From Chloroflexota bacterium (GTDB taxonomy: Bacteria > Chloroflexota > Anaerolineae > B4-G1), in the NCBI GenBank assembly GCA_011046405.1, contig DSAR01000210.1, positions 1 through 21,112 on the forward strand: a stretch of DNA of 21,112 nucleotides, in the 5' to 3' direction. Every line of letters begins with the position of its first letter. Within the stretch, counting starts at the first letter, position 1. A program made the translations under genes and the position numbers. The notes under the pieces were generated by a model that saw only the letters and a program-made list of their open reading frames with translations, had not been told where the DNA came from and made no database searches. Positions 1 through 8,378 of the stretch are shown in pieces.

Positions 1-34
1 AGTTGGCCGATGAGTTTCTTTAGCCTGCAACGAG

Positions 35-63
35 AAAGAGGCCCCGAAAGGGGCCTCTTTTTT
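35..63. terminator. Rho-independent terminator, perhaps bidirectional
   Basis: An 11-bp perfect stem (AAAGAGGCCCC pairing with GGGGCCTCTTT) closes a GAAA tetraloop at 46-49. On the plus strand it runs straight into a six-base T tract (58-63). In that direction it would end a gene lying to the left of the window. Read on the minus strand the stem is followed by only three T, so it is a weaker but plausible end for the long minus-strand gene run, whose last stop is about 80 bases away. A shared, convergent terminator is the simplest reading. The rest of 64-142 shows nothing further. Confidence 0.85.
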
Positions 64-142
64 CGTCGTTTCCCGGTTCGTTTAATCTGGCCTTTGGCCT
101 CCACCTAATTCGGAGCGTGACAGCATCTGCTATTGACCAAGT

Positions 143-1255
143 TTACGGCGTAATCTCGACAATCACATCGTTCGCCAGCACCGATGCGCCGTCCACATCC
201 ACCCAGATGCGAATGTGGTACAGACCGAACTGCCCCTCGTGATCCAGCGCAACTTGCTGCCCAAACCGCCCATCAGCTTCCACAGCGAGCGGCAGCGACT
301 GGTAGATTTCCACACTTGAACTGTACGTCCCTGTCGCGTTCAGTTCGGCCACTCCCATCGGCTCTGGGAAGGGTTCATAGGCCAGATTGAGCAAGGGATC
401 GCTCCCATCGGGACCTATACGCCCACTAATCGTGATTCTATCGCCAAGGGAGGCCCGCCGGGGGAGGGGCTGTAGCGTGACGTACCGATCCACGAATTCT
501 TGGGCGATTCTCAACCGCCCTGTGTCGGCGTGGTACGCGATGCCGACCCCGACGTGCGTGTGCTCCGGCGCCAGGATGTTGTCTCGATGCCCGGGACTAT
601 CCATCAACGACTGGTGGGCCTGGCGAATCAGATCCGCCCATTCGTCCGGCGTGGTGGGAGCGCCGCCAGGGCTGTGTTCGTACAGGTAGACATTCTCGCG
701 GACGGCGTCCAGCCCGCCGGCCATCGAGTAGCGGTGCTGCGGCCCGTACCCCTCGGTGTTCCAATGGCTCAAGTATCCCAACTGGGCCATGTCCTGGGCG
801 TGCGCCAGACCTGCAGAAGCAGCGGTGACGTCCCATGCCAGTTCGACAAGGCCGTTGACACGCCGATCCTCGTTGATGAGGATGAGCATCAACTGTTGCA
901 GCGATGGGACATCGGGCGGGACAAAGCTGGAAGCCGTGGGATGCGGCGTACCGGTCGAGGATAACGCCTCAGTGGGGGCTGGCGATGTCTGCGGCGGCGT
1001 CCACGTGGCAAGTGGAGCTGCAGTGCTGGTCGACGTGGGAGATTCTTCCGTGCCCGTCAGCGCCCGCACTGCAAAGAATATGAGGACTGCCAGCGCCAAG
1101 ACCCCCCCGGCGATCAGGGCGATCGTTTGCCAGGGCAGTAGTGCCGATGTCGGACGTCCTCTGCCAGCGCCCGTGCGGCGCGGTGGTACACGGGCAGGTC
1201 GGCGCGACGGCGCGCTGGATGGACGACGGGATGGTGGACGGCGGCGGTCGGTCAT
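143..1255 (-). CDS. Membrane-anchored CAP/SCP-domain (YkwD-like) protein
   Basis: A 370-residue protein with four parts. Residues 1-37 are a very basic Arg/Pro/Ser-rich cytoplasmic tail. One membrane helix follows at about 40-66 and a Ser/Thr/Pro stalk at about 70-115. A CAP domain spans about 118-258, and the C-terminal 110 residues look like an all-beta domain. CAP hallmarks are visible: H152 in HAQDM, H164, E187 in REN, and GHRDNIL followed by VGVG. Bacterial CAP proteins are extracytoplasmic, and their biochemical role is mostly unsettled. The ATG at 1255 is chosen because GAAGGAGT (1263-1270) lies seven bases before it; an in-frame start at 1303 would overlap the upstream gene. It follows the radical SAM gene by 28 bases and is GC-rich like the genes at the far end of the window. 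Whether it belongs to the cassette functionally is unclear. Confidence 0.88.
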   Translation of the reverse strand: MTDRRRPPSRRPSSAPSRRPARVPPRRTGAGRGRPTSALLPWQTIALIAGGVLALAVLIFFAVRALTGTEESPTSTSTAAPLATWTPPQTSPAPTEALSSTGTPHPTASSFVPPDVPSLQQLMLILINEDRRVNGLVELAWDVTAASAGLAHAQDMAQLGYLSHWNTEGYGPQHRYSMAGGLDAVRENVYLYEHSPGGAPTTPDEWADLIRQAHQSLMDSPGHRDNILAPEHTHVGVGIAYHADTGRLRIAQEFVDRYVTLQPLPRRASLGDRITISGRIGPDGSDPLLNLAYEPFPEPMGVAELNATGTYSSSVEIYQSLPLAVEADGRFGQQVALDHEGQFGLYHIRIWVDVDGASVLANDVIVEITP

Positions 1256-1283
1256 CGGGTTGACTCCTTCAACAGTAAATTTT

Positions 1284-2780
1284 TCAAGTAACTCGACTTT
1301 CACTTCTTTCCGCTTGGCAAAGTAGTCTCAATCCTTCAAGTCTAATAATTTCTGGATAAAGCGCTTGGTAGATAGTACAATAGGGTGATTTTCCGTCGTA
1401 ACATCCATTTGCAAGATATGATTGCAAGGGGCATCCCCCGGCGCACCAATAGCGCCATTGACAATTCTGACACTTGATTTTGGCATCCACACTGGGGTTT
1501 TGCAAACCCTTGGTGCTTTTGGACAGTGTTTTCAATGGATCGGGGTCATGACAACTGGTTACGGTACGCATCATATCCATCTGACACTTGGCAACGCGAC
1601 CTTGGACATCGAAAGCTAGATAGCTTTGTCCCACATTACATGGCCGCAAATGTGGGGCAGCCAAATTACCCCGGTCTATCAGAGAAGCTAACAAGCTATG
1701 GTGAGGCAAGTGAGCCTCAATGACCGCGTAGGCTTCTAGCATTCCCATAATGATACGTGTATCCTCTAATTGCAAGTCGGTTTGACGAGCTGACTGACTG
1801 TTCTCTCGATAGAAATTGATACTAAAGGGCAAATCACGATCCAAGACCCAACCTACAACCTGGGCCAGTCCTGCTGCGTTACGTCCACTGATCGTTATGG
1901 AGATATCAGGCGCGAGTCTGTTCCCCAGCGCGAGATCAATGGCCTGGGTTACAGAATCAAACGAACCGCTGCTATCGGGGAAGGAGCGATGACAATCATG
2001 GTATTCGCCAACGCCATCGAGGGATATCATCAATCTAAGACCCAAGTGCTGCATCGTCTCGACCATTTCTGTCGTGAGTAGGGTGCCATTACTCAGCACA
2101 ACGCCATCTAGGTCAAGGTCATACTTTCGCGCCAACGTTCGTGCGTGCTGATGAAGATTTTTGATCAATGGAAAGCGCAATAATGGTTCCCCGCCCGCAT
2201 ACTTGAGCTTTACAGCTTGATAGCCGTTCGCCACTGCGGAGCGAAAGACTGCATTAACCACATCGTGCCCGATATTGGCATTCATATCTACGGGCGCATG
2301 AGGTAGATAGCAATAAGCGCAGCGTAAATTACAGCGATCAGTGAGATGAAGCCAAGCGGAGAGAATCGAGGAAATGCCAATAACAGGAGCAGTACCTGCA
2401 CCAGGCGAGACAAGAAAACCCAAAGATACAAGGCCTTTCAAGACATCTTCAAAAGGTACGTGGCTCCCACACTCGTTTGCATCAAGTACGCTTTCGGCTT
2501 GTACGGGGAAAGCAAAGTCATCTAAAAGAGCAACGGTTTCTAGATCAGCAACTGCTATGCTCCCCTGGACAGCGTCAAATACTACCGAGTGTTTTTCTGT
2601 CAATGGCTGAGCTTGCAGTGATGGGGATTTATAAAGCAAGCCATCAGAGGAATGAGCAATAGGTCCTGGATTCGCTGGGAGAGTGAAGGTACATGCGCAA
2701 TCACAGTCGCATTGACCAGTTGATTGTCTAATAATATCTCGCTTTTCCCAAATCAGATGAGAGTAAAGATGCCTAATCAT
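1284..2780 (-). CDS. Radical SAM/SPASM peptide-modifying enzyme
   Basis: A 498-residue predicted radical SAM enzyme. The [4Fe-4S]/SAM motif C150-NLR-C154-AY-C157 and the GGEP motif (196-199) are intact. The C-terminal SPASM region supplies auxiliary-cluster cysteines C381, C399, C437, C440, C446, C450, C460 and C468, with CxxCx5CxxxC as its core. Residues about 52-127 resemble a PqqD-like (RRE) peptide-binding winged helix, the usual partner domain of RiPP maturases. Together these point to modification of a ribosomally made peptide or protein tail, as in cyclophane- or thioether-forming SPASM enzymes; the reaction cannot be read from sequence. A cluster CDCDCAC at 24-30 near the N-terminus is unusual. 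The ATG at 2780 is chosen for AAGGGGAG (2787-2794) six bases upstream; a TTG at 2801 overlaps the upstream stop. The gene follows the TPR NTPase by 17 bases. No obvious substrate gene is adjacent. Confidence 0.88.
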   Translation of the reverse strand: MIRHLYSHLIWEKRDIIRQSTGQCDCDCACTFTLPANPGPIAHSSDGLLYKSPSLQAQPLTEKHSVVFDAVQGSIAVADLETVALLDDFAFPVQAESVLDANECGSHVPFEDVLKGLVSLGFLVSPGAGTAPVIGISSILSAWLHLTDRCNLRCAYCYLPHAPVDMNANIGHDVVNAVFRSAVANGYQAVKLKYAGGEPLLRFPLIKNLHQHARTLARKYDLDLDGVVLSNGTLLTTEMVETMQHLGLRLMISLDGVGEYHDCHRSFPDSSGSFDSVTQAIDLALGNRLAPDISITISGRNAAGLAQVVGWVLDRDLPFSINFYRENSQSARQTDLQLEDTRIIMGMLEAYAVIEAHLPHHSLLASLIDRGNLAAPHLRPCNVGQSYLAFDVQGRVAKCQMDMMRTVTSCHDPDPLKTLSKSTKGLQNPSVDAKIKCQNCQWRYWCAGGCPLQSYLANGCYDGKSPYCTIYQALYPEIIRLEGLRLLCQAERSESRVT

Positions 2781-2797
2781 CGTTGTCTCCCCTTGAT

Positions 2798-5461
2798 TCA
2801 ATCTGTATATTTTTTCCAGCGAGATAGAAAAGCGAGTGCTTCAGGATGCTTCATATCCAACCCTTGTCCAATCCAAGCTTTTTCTAATATCTCTCCCAGC
2901 GTGGAAATCTGGTCGGGGCTTAGCAAGGGAGTTGCCTTTTCGTCAATAAATGCCAATTGACTGTGAACATTGAATTTTCCATAGGAAGGAACGTTGGGTT
3001 GGGTTGCCAATTGTAATATTCCCCGTTTGTAATGCTCGCTCCCCTGTTCAAAGTCCCCTTGCTTCATAGCTAGATGGCCCAAGCCTATGAACAATAATGC
3101 TTGAGGCACGTCAAATGTTACGGTCCGATATTGATTTTTGTATTCTGTGAAACGGTCATAGAAATCTTGATAGGTATTCAAACCATCTATGTCCCGATCA
3201 AATGCCAGGCATGCCAAGTCTCCCAATGTATTTAACTCGTAGAATGGATCCCCATGCTCCCGCGCTTGTTGAATAGCTTGTTGGAACAATTGCTCAGCTT
3301 GAGCCAAATTCCCTTGATCACACCGTACATGGGCCAGGTAGTGCATCGTCTGATAGCGATAAGTCAGTGTACCATATTTCAATGCCCACTCAAGGTCGGT
3401 GGCCGCTTCATCATACTGACCATTCATCCAGTATGTGATCCCACGTCCAGCCCGAGTGTTTGCCATCCATTCTTCCAGATCCAACTCGACAAAAATCTTC
3501 CAGGATTGAGCGAAATAATCGAGTGCTTTATTGATCAACCCCAATTCTCGACACACCACACCCGCATTATGGTATGCACGCCCTAAACCCTCATAATGCC
3601 CCTCCGACTCGTTGTATAGATTTTGCCAGGTTTTTACTGCTTGCTCGGCTAGCCCAATGGCTGGCTCCTGCTCTCCTTGGATAGCTAGAACAAGAGCCAG
3701 GCTGCTTTGTGAGTTTGCCGTTTTCTCTTTATTTTCGCTTTCCAGGGCATGTCTCATCACATTGCGATAGATATCGGCGGCCTCACGCAAGTTGCCGGTC
3801 AAGCGGTGTGTCCACCCCAAAAACAACTCTGCGCTCGACACCCAACGATCGTCGCCCAGTTTTTCGGCCAGTCGCAAGGCATTACCTCCATCGTTCATCG
3901 CTTGCTGAAACTTGCCCAGGCGCACAAAGGCATTGCCTCGTCCCACCAAGGCTCGCACACGATATAGACTTTCTTCCGGCGCCTGCTCCAACACGGGCGT
4001 AAAGCAAGTCTTGACAGCCTCATCCTGTTGGTCCTCATCGGATAGACGGCGCGCTTGTCGCAACATAACTTCCCACTGCTGCTCTGGTTCTAGACGCTCT
4101 CGGAAAGGCAATATTGCATCCAGCAGCATATATTTAAAGTCGGGTCGCTTGAATTGCTCTGCTCGTTCCCAATCCTCCTCAAACACCCTGTAACCCTCTT
4201 GAACTTTCAAGTCCAATTGAAGAGCAAGATGCTGTGCTCGCTTGAGCCAGAATTCGTACACTTGATCAAGCTGTTCTGTTGTACCAGTAACTTGGTCTCT
4301 GGTCTCTGACGGCTTGACTTGGTCCCACAATTTATTGGATTCGGCTTCCAAGTACTTGACAGCGGACTCTTTGGTGAGTCTGGCCCTCAAGGGATCAAGC
4401 AGATCCCAAACATACTCGTTGACCAATCGTTCAGCTTCATCATGGAGCTTGATAAACCCATTGGGCAATGTTTTGATGAACGTCACCGATTGAGCATGGG
4501 TCCATAAACTCTTCATGCGTGCTTCGGTCATTTTTAGCAGTTCTCGTATGTCACCTTGACTCAAGGGCGAGACGATGGATAATAACAGAATGAGACGGTC
4601 CAAATCTGTTCGTAACTCTCGAACGTGATAAAAGAGACGACGCTCGAATTCCTCTTTGGTATCTTGATCCAACTTTTCGATATGCTCTACATCTAGCTCT
4701 TGCAGCCATTCTGGGACCCGTTCTCGAAACAGCCACTCGATAGCCATATCCAGCATAATGATGCGACCGCCAGAAAGAAGGAGCAATTTATCGGCAATTG
4801 GTCGAGGTATCCTGAAAAATCTTGGCTCTAAATTTTCATCCAGATATGCTCTACAATCTTTCTCAGGTAGCGGTTCCAGGTCAAGTGTGTGAGATTCTCG
4901 CTCGTCTTTTGGCATCTCGATCATATCCAATAATTTAGTCGCATCACGCCCTGCCACAAGAACGCGCGTATTGGGGGCTTGCCTTACCAGGTTGGCAATA
5001 CGATCAAGAGGCGCAGTAATTCCCTTTAGGTTATCGGTGGTATCAAATCTGAGTACAATACGTCTCCCTTGCGATGCCTGCTTGTAAGCATTCCAAAACC
5101 TTTCCTGGATCTCGCGGATTTTACGTCCCTTGTAACCAGGAGGCAATTGCTGTTGATCTAAAAGGGCGTCTAGTTCATCCAAAGCATCCAGATAGGATTG
5201 AAACAGATCTTGCCCCAACTGACGTGCAATCTCTCGATCAATGTTGTCAGGCAACCAGAAGCATGGATTATCAAAGTCAATGATGTCCAATACGTGAACG
5301 CTCTTATCCGCACCGTACTCGCGCTCCACCTCTGCCAGCAGCCGAGTTTTACCGATGCCCCCATCCCCCTCTATACAGAGCACCGTCGTATCATCTGAAT
5401 GAATGAACGCCCCAATTTCTTGCAACTCTTTTCTACGACCAATAAACTTGATGAAACTCAT
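2798..5461 (-). CDS. STAND-like NTPase with C-terminal TPR repeats
   Basis: An 887-residue predicted signalling NTPase. Residues 1-30 hold the FIGRRKEL entry typical of AAA/STAND modules. Walker A is G32-DGGIGKT39, a Walker B-like strand ends at D140 (IVLRFD), and a sensor-like RVLVAGR sits at 166-172. A helical/winged-helix region extends to about 350. From about 500 to 830 the chain is a series of TPR-like helical hairpins, with repeated patterns such as A-x-x-x-G-x-x-x-E-A. Such proteins typically bind a ligand or partner through the repeats and use nucleotide-driven oligomerisation to activate an effector. This one carries no effector domain of its own, so it probably acts on another cassette product. 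AGGAGG lies seven bases before the ATG. It follows the EAD-NTPase gene by 47 bases and precedes the radical SAM gene. It is distantly similar in plan to the 1091-residue protein of the same cassette. Confidence 0.85.
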   Translation of the reverse strand: MSFIKFIGRRKELQEIGAFIHSDDTTVLCIEGDGGIGKTRLLAEVEREYGADKSVHVLDIIDFDNPCFWLPDNIDREIARQLGQDLFQSYLDALDELDALLDQQQLPPGYKGRKIREIQERFWNAYKQASQGRRIVLRFDTTDNLKGITAPLDRIANLVRQAPNTRVLVAGRDATKLLDMIEMPKDERESHTLDLEPLPEKDCRAYLDENLEPRFFRIPRPIADKLLLLSGGRIIMLDMAIEWLFRERVPEWLQELDVEHIEKLDQDTKEEFERRLFYHVRELRTDLDRLILLLSIVSPLSQGDIRELLKMTEARMKSLWTHAQSVTFIKTLPNGFIKLHDEAERLVNEYVWDLLDPLRARLTKESAVKYLEAESNKLWDQVKPSETRDQVTGTTEQLDQVYEFWLKRAQHLALQLDLKVQEGYRVFEEDWERAEQFKRPDFKYMLLDAILPFRERLEPEQQWEVMLRQARRLSDEDQQDEAVKTCFTPVLEQAPEESLYRVRALVGRGNAFVRLGKFQQAMNDGGNALRLAEKLGDDRWVSSAELFLGWTHRLTGNLREAADIYRNVMRHALESENKEKTANSQSSLALVLAIQGEQEPAIGLAEQAVKTWQNLYNESEGHYEGLGRAYHNAGVVCRELGLINKALDYFAQSWKIFVELDLEEWMANTRAGRGITYWMNGQYDEAATDLEWALKYGTLTYRYQTMHYLAHVRCDQGNLAQAEQLFQQAIQQAREHGDPFYELNTLGDLACLAFDRDIDGLNTYQDFYDRFTEYKNQYRTVTFDVPQALLFIGLGHLAMKQGDFEQGSEHYKRGILQLATQPNVPSYGKFNVHSQLAFIDEKATPLLSPDQISTLGEILEKAWIGQGLDMKHPEALAFLSRWKKYTD

Positions 5462-5508
5462 CGTAATCCTCCTGAACCAATAGCAATTCAGCGCAGGCTC
5501 GCGTGCAG

Positions 5509-7293
5509 CTATTTTTGAAACGCATCAATCTTGGCGGGTAGTATAACATCAGACCACCGATTTTCATAGGTCTCGTCCCTCAAAAAATAGTTTAACGTAA
5601 ACCTGAATTCCCATTCATCCTTTCCCTTTAATACGTGCTTCAAAGCCCCCAGTTGCTCCTGTGCGTCTCTTCCCCCCACCAAGATAGAAAGACACTCGTA
5701 AAGCGTCGACTTCTCAGACAGAGAGGAGGAATCATCCTCTCCCCAAAACGAGCGTCTCAAATTTCGACGCCCCTCCAAACTATCTATTTCGTTGACGTGC
5801 ATTTGGAGTGATTGGTACAGAATTTCTATGGCCCATCTACACGGAGGCGCTGTATCTTTCTCGTCCTGCAATCTACGCTTGTAAAAATCCCTAGCTTTTT
5901 CACACCTTTTGCTAAATGATGTTTCTGCATCACACTCTGAATTACACAGGAAAAGCGTCATAATGCGACGACTGATGCTATCTCTGTACAAGTATCCATC
6001 GTCTGTCTGAGAAACAAGAGATGTTTTGGTCAATTCATCCGCTAATTCGAGAGTTCCATTTCCCCACTCTACGATCGGATTCTCCTCTGCTAGTATATCT
6101 CTCAAAAGACCAATGCTCCAATAACGGTAAGGACTGAGACTCAAGAGCTGCTGTTTGGTAGGTTCTGGGATTTCCTCAAGCACGTTTGCTACCTCTTGAT
6201 CAACGAGTCCTTTTATTTCAGTGCAGTGATCTTGAAAGAAATTATTGGGATCAGGCTTCCCGCTGTCTTTATAGAGCTTTAATATATCGCTCATGCATTT
6301 TGGATGTCCTCCAACGTGATGCACTAACCCCGCCCCTAATTCGCGTCTGCGACCAACTTCTAATGTTGGAAAGTAATCTTGGATGCTACGATCAACGACA
6401 TGATCATTGAAAGGCTCTAGCGGATAAATTTGGAACTTGAGCCTCCCTTCCGAAAATGAACGCAATCTCTTGGGGTCAAAGAAACGACCACTGACGATGA
6501 CGCGTAACAAGTTATCTCCGCGAGCAAAATCCTGATGGCCCAAAACATTTTCCGTCAAAACTTGGAGCCATTGACCCAAAATCGTATCCAAGGCGCTTAT
6601 CTGCTCTGGTATGCTGCTCAAATCTATGAGCAACACGATCCCTTTTCTATCTTGCCCATTGCCCTGATCCCATAAATCCTTTAGTTTACCACCCACAAGA
6701 TTTGCTGCAGCAGCGGGATTAGATTCGAGCGACGCGCTGTCAAGATCCGGGTATAACAAAAGATTGCGTGATAATTCTAAAGGCCCGTCGTCTTTTTTCA
6801 AAGTAGCGTAAAAGACCAACCAGCCTTTATTATCAAATTCGTGTCGCAACCGCTCCATCAGCCAAGTTTTGCCATACCCGGCGGGGGCGTGAATGGCATA
6901 CCTGGAGGATAATGCGCACTCATCGGTCAACTCTTTTATCTCCTCCTCGCGATTCACGAACTTGGGATCACTTCCGCCGCTTTTTTTCCTCTCCGCAGCG
7001 AGCTTTTTTAACAAGTCATTTAGTGTAGCCTTGTGCTCACCCCCGCCATGTTCTCTTGTCGCTTTGAGGTATTCATCCAAAGCGTAGCGTTCATCATCTA
7101 TGTCAAAGGTCCCCCAACTCTCCAATCTCCCAACCAGATGAGCAACAAAATCCTGATCGGGTTTATCCCATTCGATTCTTTTCTTTAGGTTATCGGGAAG
7201 CTTAGCGTCTTTAGCCAACTGCTCGCGAAAATCTTTTTTGTTAATGTCAGGAATAGCTAGCAAAAAGCGCTCAATCTCTTTCGTCAACGACAT
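5509..7293 (-). CDS. STAND-type NTPase with N-terminal effector-associated-like domain
   Basis: A 594-residue protein. Residues about 4-98 are an all-helical domain that aligns with the N-terminus of the protease encoded just upstream: FL..I, DA.L, a WGT turn at 60-62, then AL and GG. After a charged linker the NTPase starts near 112. The P-loop is APAGYGKT (136-143), with Ala in place of the usual first Gly. Walker B is IVLLID224. A sensor-like RVIVSGR spans 264-270, and GGHP (328-331) matches the GxP motif of STAND winged helices. The C-terminal third is helical and unrecognised. Known EADs act as homotypic adaptors between NTPases and effectors, so this is probably the switch that engages the protease (inference). 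The ATG has GGAGGGG five bases upstream and lies 24 bases after the protease stop. Confidence 0.85.
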   Translation of the reverse strand: MSLTKEIERFLLAIPDINKKDFREQLAKDAKLPDNLKKRIEWDKPDQDFVAHLVGRLESWGTFDIDDERYALDEYLKATREHGGGEHKATLNDLLKKLAAERKKSGGSDPKFVNREEEIKELTDECALSSRYAIHAPAGYGKTWLMERLRHEFDNKGWLVFYATLKKDDGPLELSRNLLLYPDLDSASLESNPAAAANLVGGKLKDLWDQGNGQDRKGIVLLIDLSSIPEQISALDTILGQWLQVLTENVLGHQDFARGDNLLRVIVSGRFFDPKRLRSFSEGRLKFQIYPLEPFNDHVVDRSIQDYFPTLEVGRRRELGAGLVHHVGGHPKCMSDILKLYKDSGKPDPNNFFQDHCTEIKGLVDQEVANVLEEIPEPTKQQLLSLSPYRYWSIGLLRDILAEENPIVEWGNGTLELADELTKTSLVSQTDDGYLYRDSISRRIMTLFLCNSECDAETSFSKRCEKARDFYKRRLQDEKDTAPPCRWAIEILYQSLQMHVNEIDSLEGRRNLRRSFWGEDDSSSLSEKSTLYECLSILVGGRDAQEQLGALKHVLKGKDEWEFRFTLNYFLRDETYENRWSDVILPAKIDAFQK

Positions 7294-7317
7294 TGTTTCC
7301 CCTCCATCAGCCTAATT

Positions 7318-8364
7318 CTAAGCGATATCCAAAGCGCTGGTCACATTCTGTGGCAAACTGCCAAGAATTGCTTTCACAATGATCCCCTCGTTCCGATAGT
7401 ACCGCCGCTGCGTGTTCGGCTCACGGATGATGCCGCCAGCGTGGTGCAGAGCCACCAATTCCCAGCGGTCGTTAAAGACCGGGGATCCAGAAGATCCTCT
7501 TTCAGTGTGCGTGACGTACTGCAAAACACGACCATCCACGTACTCGACAAAGTTGTTACGGAACGAGATCTGTTTGGGGCGACCGTCGGGATGTTGGATG
7601 ATATTGACCCGGTCGTCGCGATGCACGCTGGCTCCAGCGCTTAAAGGGATAAAGCCCCATTCTTCTCCCGGCGTATCTGCCAACTCTACAATCGTGTAAT
7701 CCAGGTCCGCGTCCGTGTGAAACACGCCATCCTTTTTAACCCGATAAGTCTTGACCGGACCCAAGTCGCCTTGCAAAGTCTGCTGGTAGTTGAACTGAAA
7801 CGCAGCCTGCTCTGCCGCAGTCTTTGTGGGCAGGACGTGATTATTGGTCAGCAGTAGTCCCGGGCTAAGCATAAAACCGGTTCCCTTGTCAATGAAACTG
7901 GAGGTCGTCACTTCGATATAAGCCACCGAACGAGCCAATTGCAAAGCTCTCTCCAAGAAACGTATCGGCTGAAGGGTTGGTTCACCGATCATTTTCTCCA
8001 ACAGTTGATCCGGTGGCGTAGGTCTCTCAGCCGCTCCGATGTCAGGCATACCTTTCTGATGGTAGCCTAACGCTTCCATAAAAGCGTGCAAAGCTTTCTG
8101 TCCCTCCCCACCGACCTCGTTGAGCAAAGCGGATAGAAATAGGAACAGCGCCTCTTGACCCTCAACGGTGCCCCACTGAGCGAGATAGTCCCCGATATTG
8201 CCCACAGCCAGGCTTGTCGCACCGGTGAGCCTGATGCGAGGGATCAAGCTTTTCAACCCAGCATCTCTCAACATCGCACGGCGACCATCCTCCGTTTGGA
8301 GGATATCAATGCCGGACAAAAAGCCTACCAACTCTTGACGCAGTGTGCCTTCCAGGTTAATCAT
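7318..8364 (-). CDS. Trypsin-like serine protease with N-terminal effector-associated-like domain
   Basis: A 348-residue predicted intracellular protease. Residues about 8-98 form the helical domain shared with the downstream NTPase; a loose linker follows to about 140. The rest is a chymotrypsin/V8-fold protease: GTGFMLSPG at 161-169, catalytic His176 in LLTNNHV, Asp222 in DLDY, and Ser292 in GSSGSP. All three triad residues are present, so it should be active. There is no signal peptide or membrane helix, which fits a cytoplasmic effector rather than a secreted DegP-type enzyme. Proteases of this fold are among the effectors that known conflict systems couple to EADs. AAGGAG lies six bases before the ATG. 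It sits 14 bases after the 1091-residue ATPase and 24 bases before the matching NTPase. Its substrate is not evident from sequence. Confidence 0.88.
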   Translation of the reverse strand: MINLEGTLRQELVGFLSGIDILQTEDGRRAMLRDAGLKSLIPRIRLTGATSLAVGNIGDYLAQWGTVEGQEALFLFLSALLNEVGGEGQKALHAFMEALGYHQKGMPDIGAAERPTPPDQLLEKMIGEPTLQPIRFLERALQLARSVAYIEVTTSSFIDKGTGFMLSPGLLLTNNHVLPTKTAAEQAAFQFNYQQTLQGDLGPVKTYRVKKDGVFHTDADLDYTIVELADTPGEEWGFIPLSAGASVHRDDRVNIIQHPDGRPKQISFRNNFVEYVDGRVLQYVTHTERGSSGSPVFNDRWELVALHHAGGIIREPNTQRRYYRNEGIIVKAILGSLPQNVTSALDIA

Positions 8365-8378
8365 TTGTGTCTCCTTGT

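Noticed and set aside
1284..2780. PqqE for PQQ synthesis
   Set aside because: The SPASM and PqqD-like features fit, but there are no other pqq genes and no PqqA-like precursor in the window.
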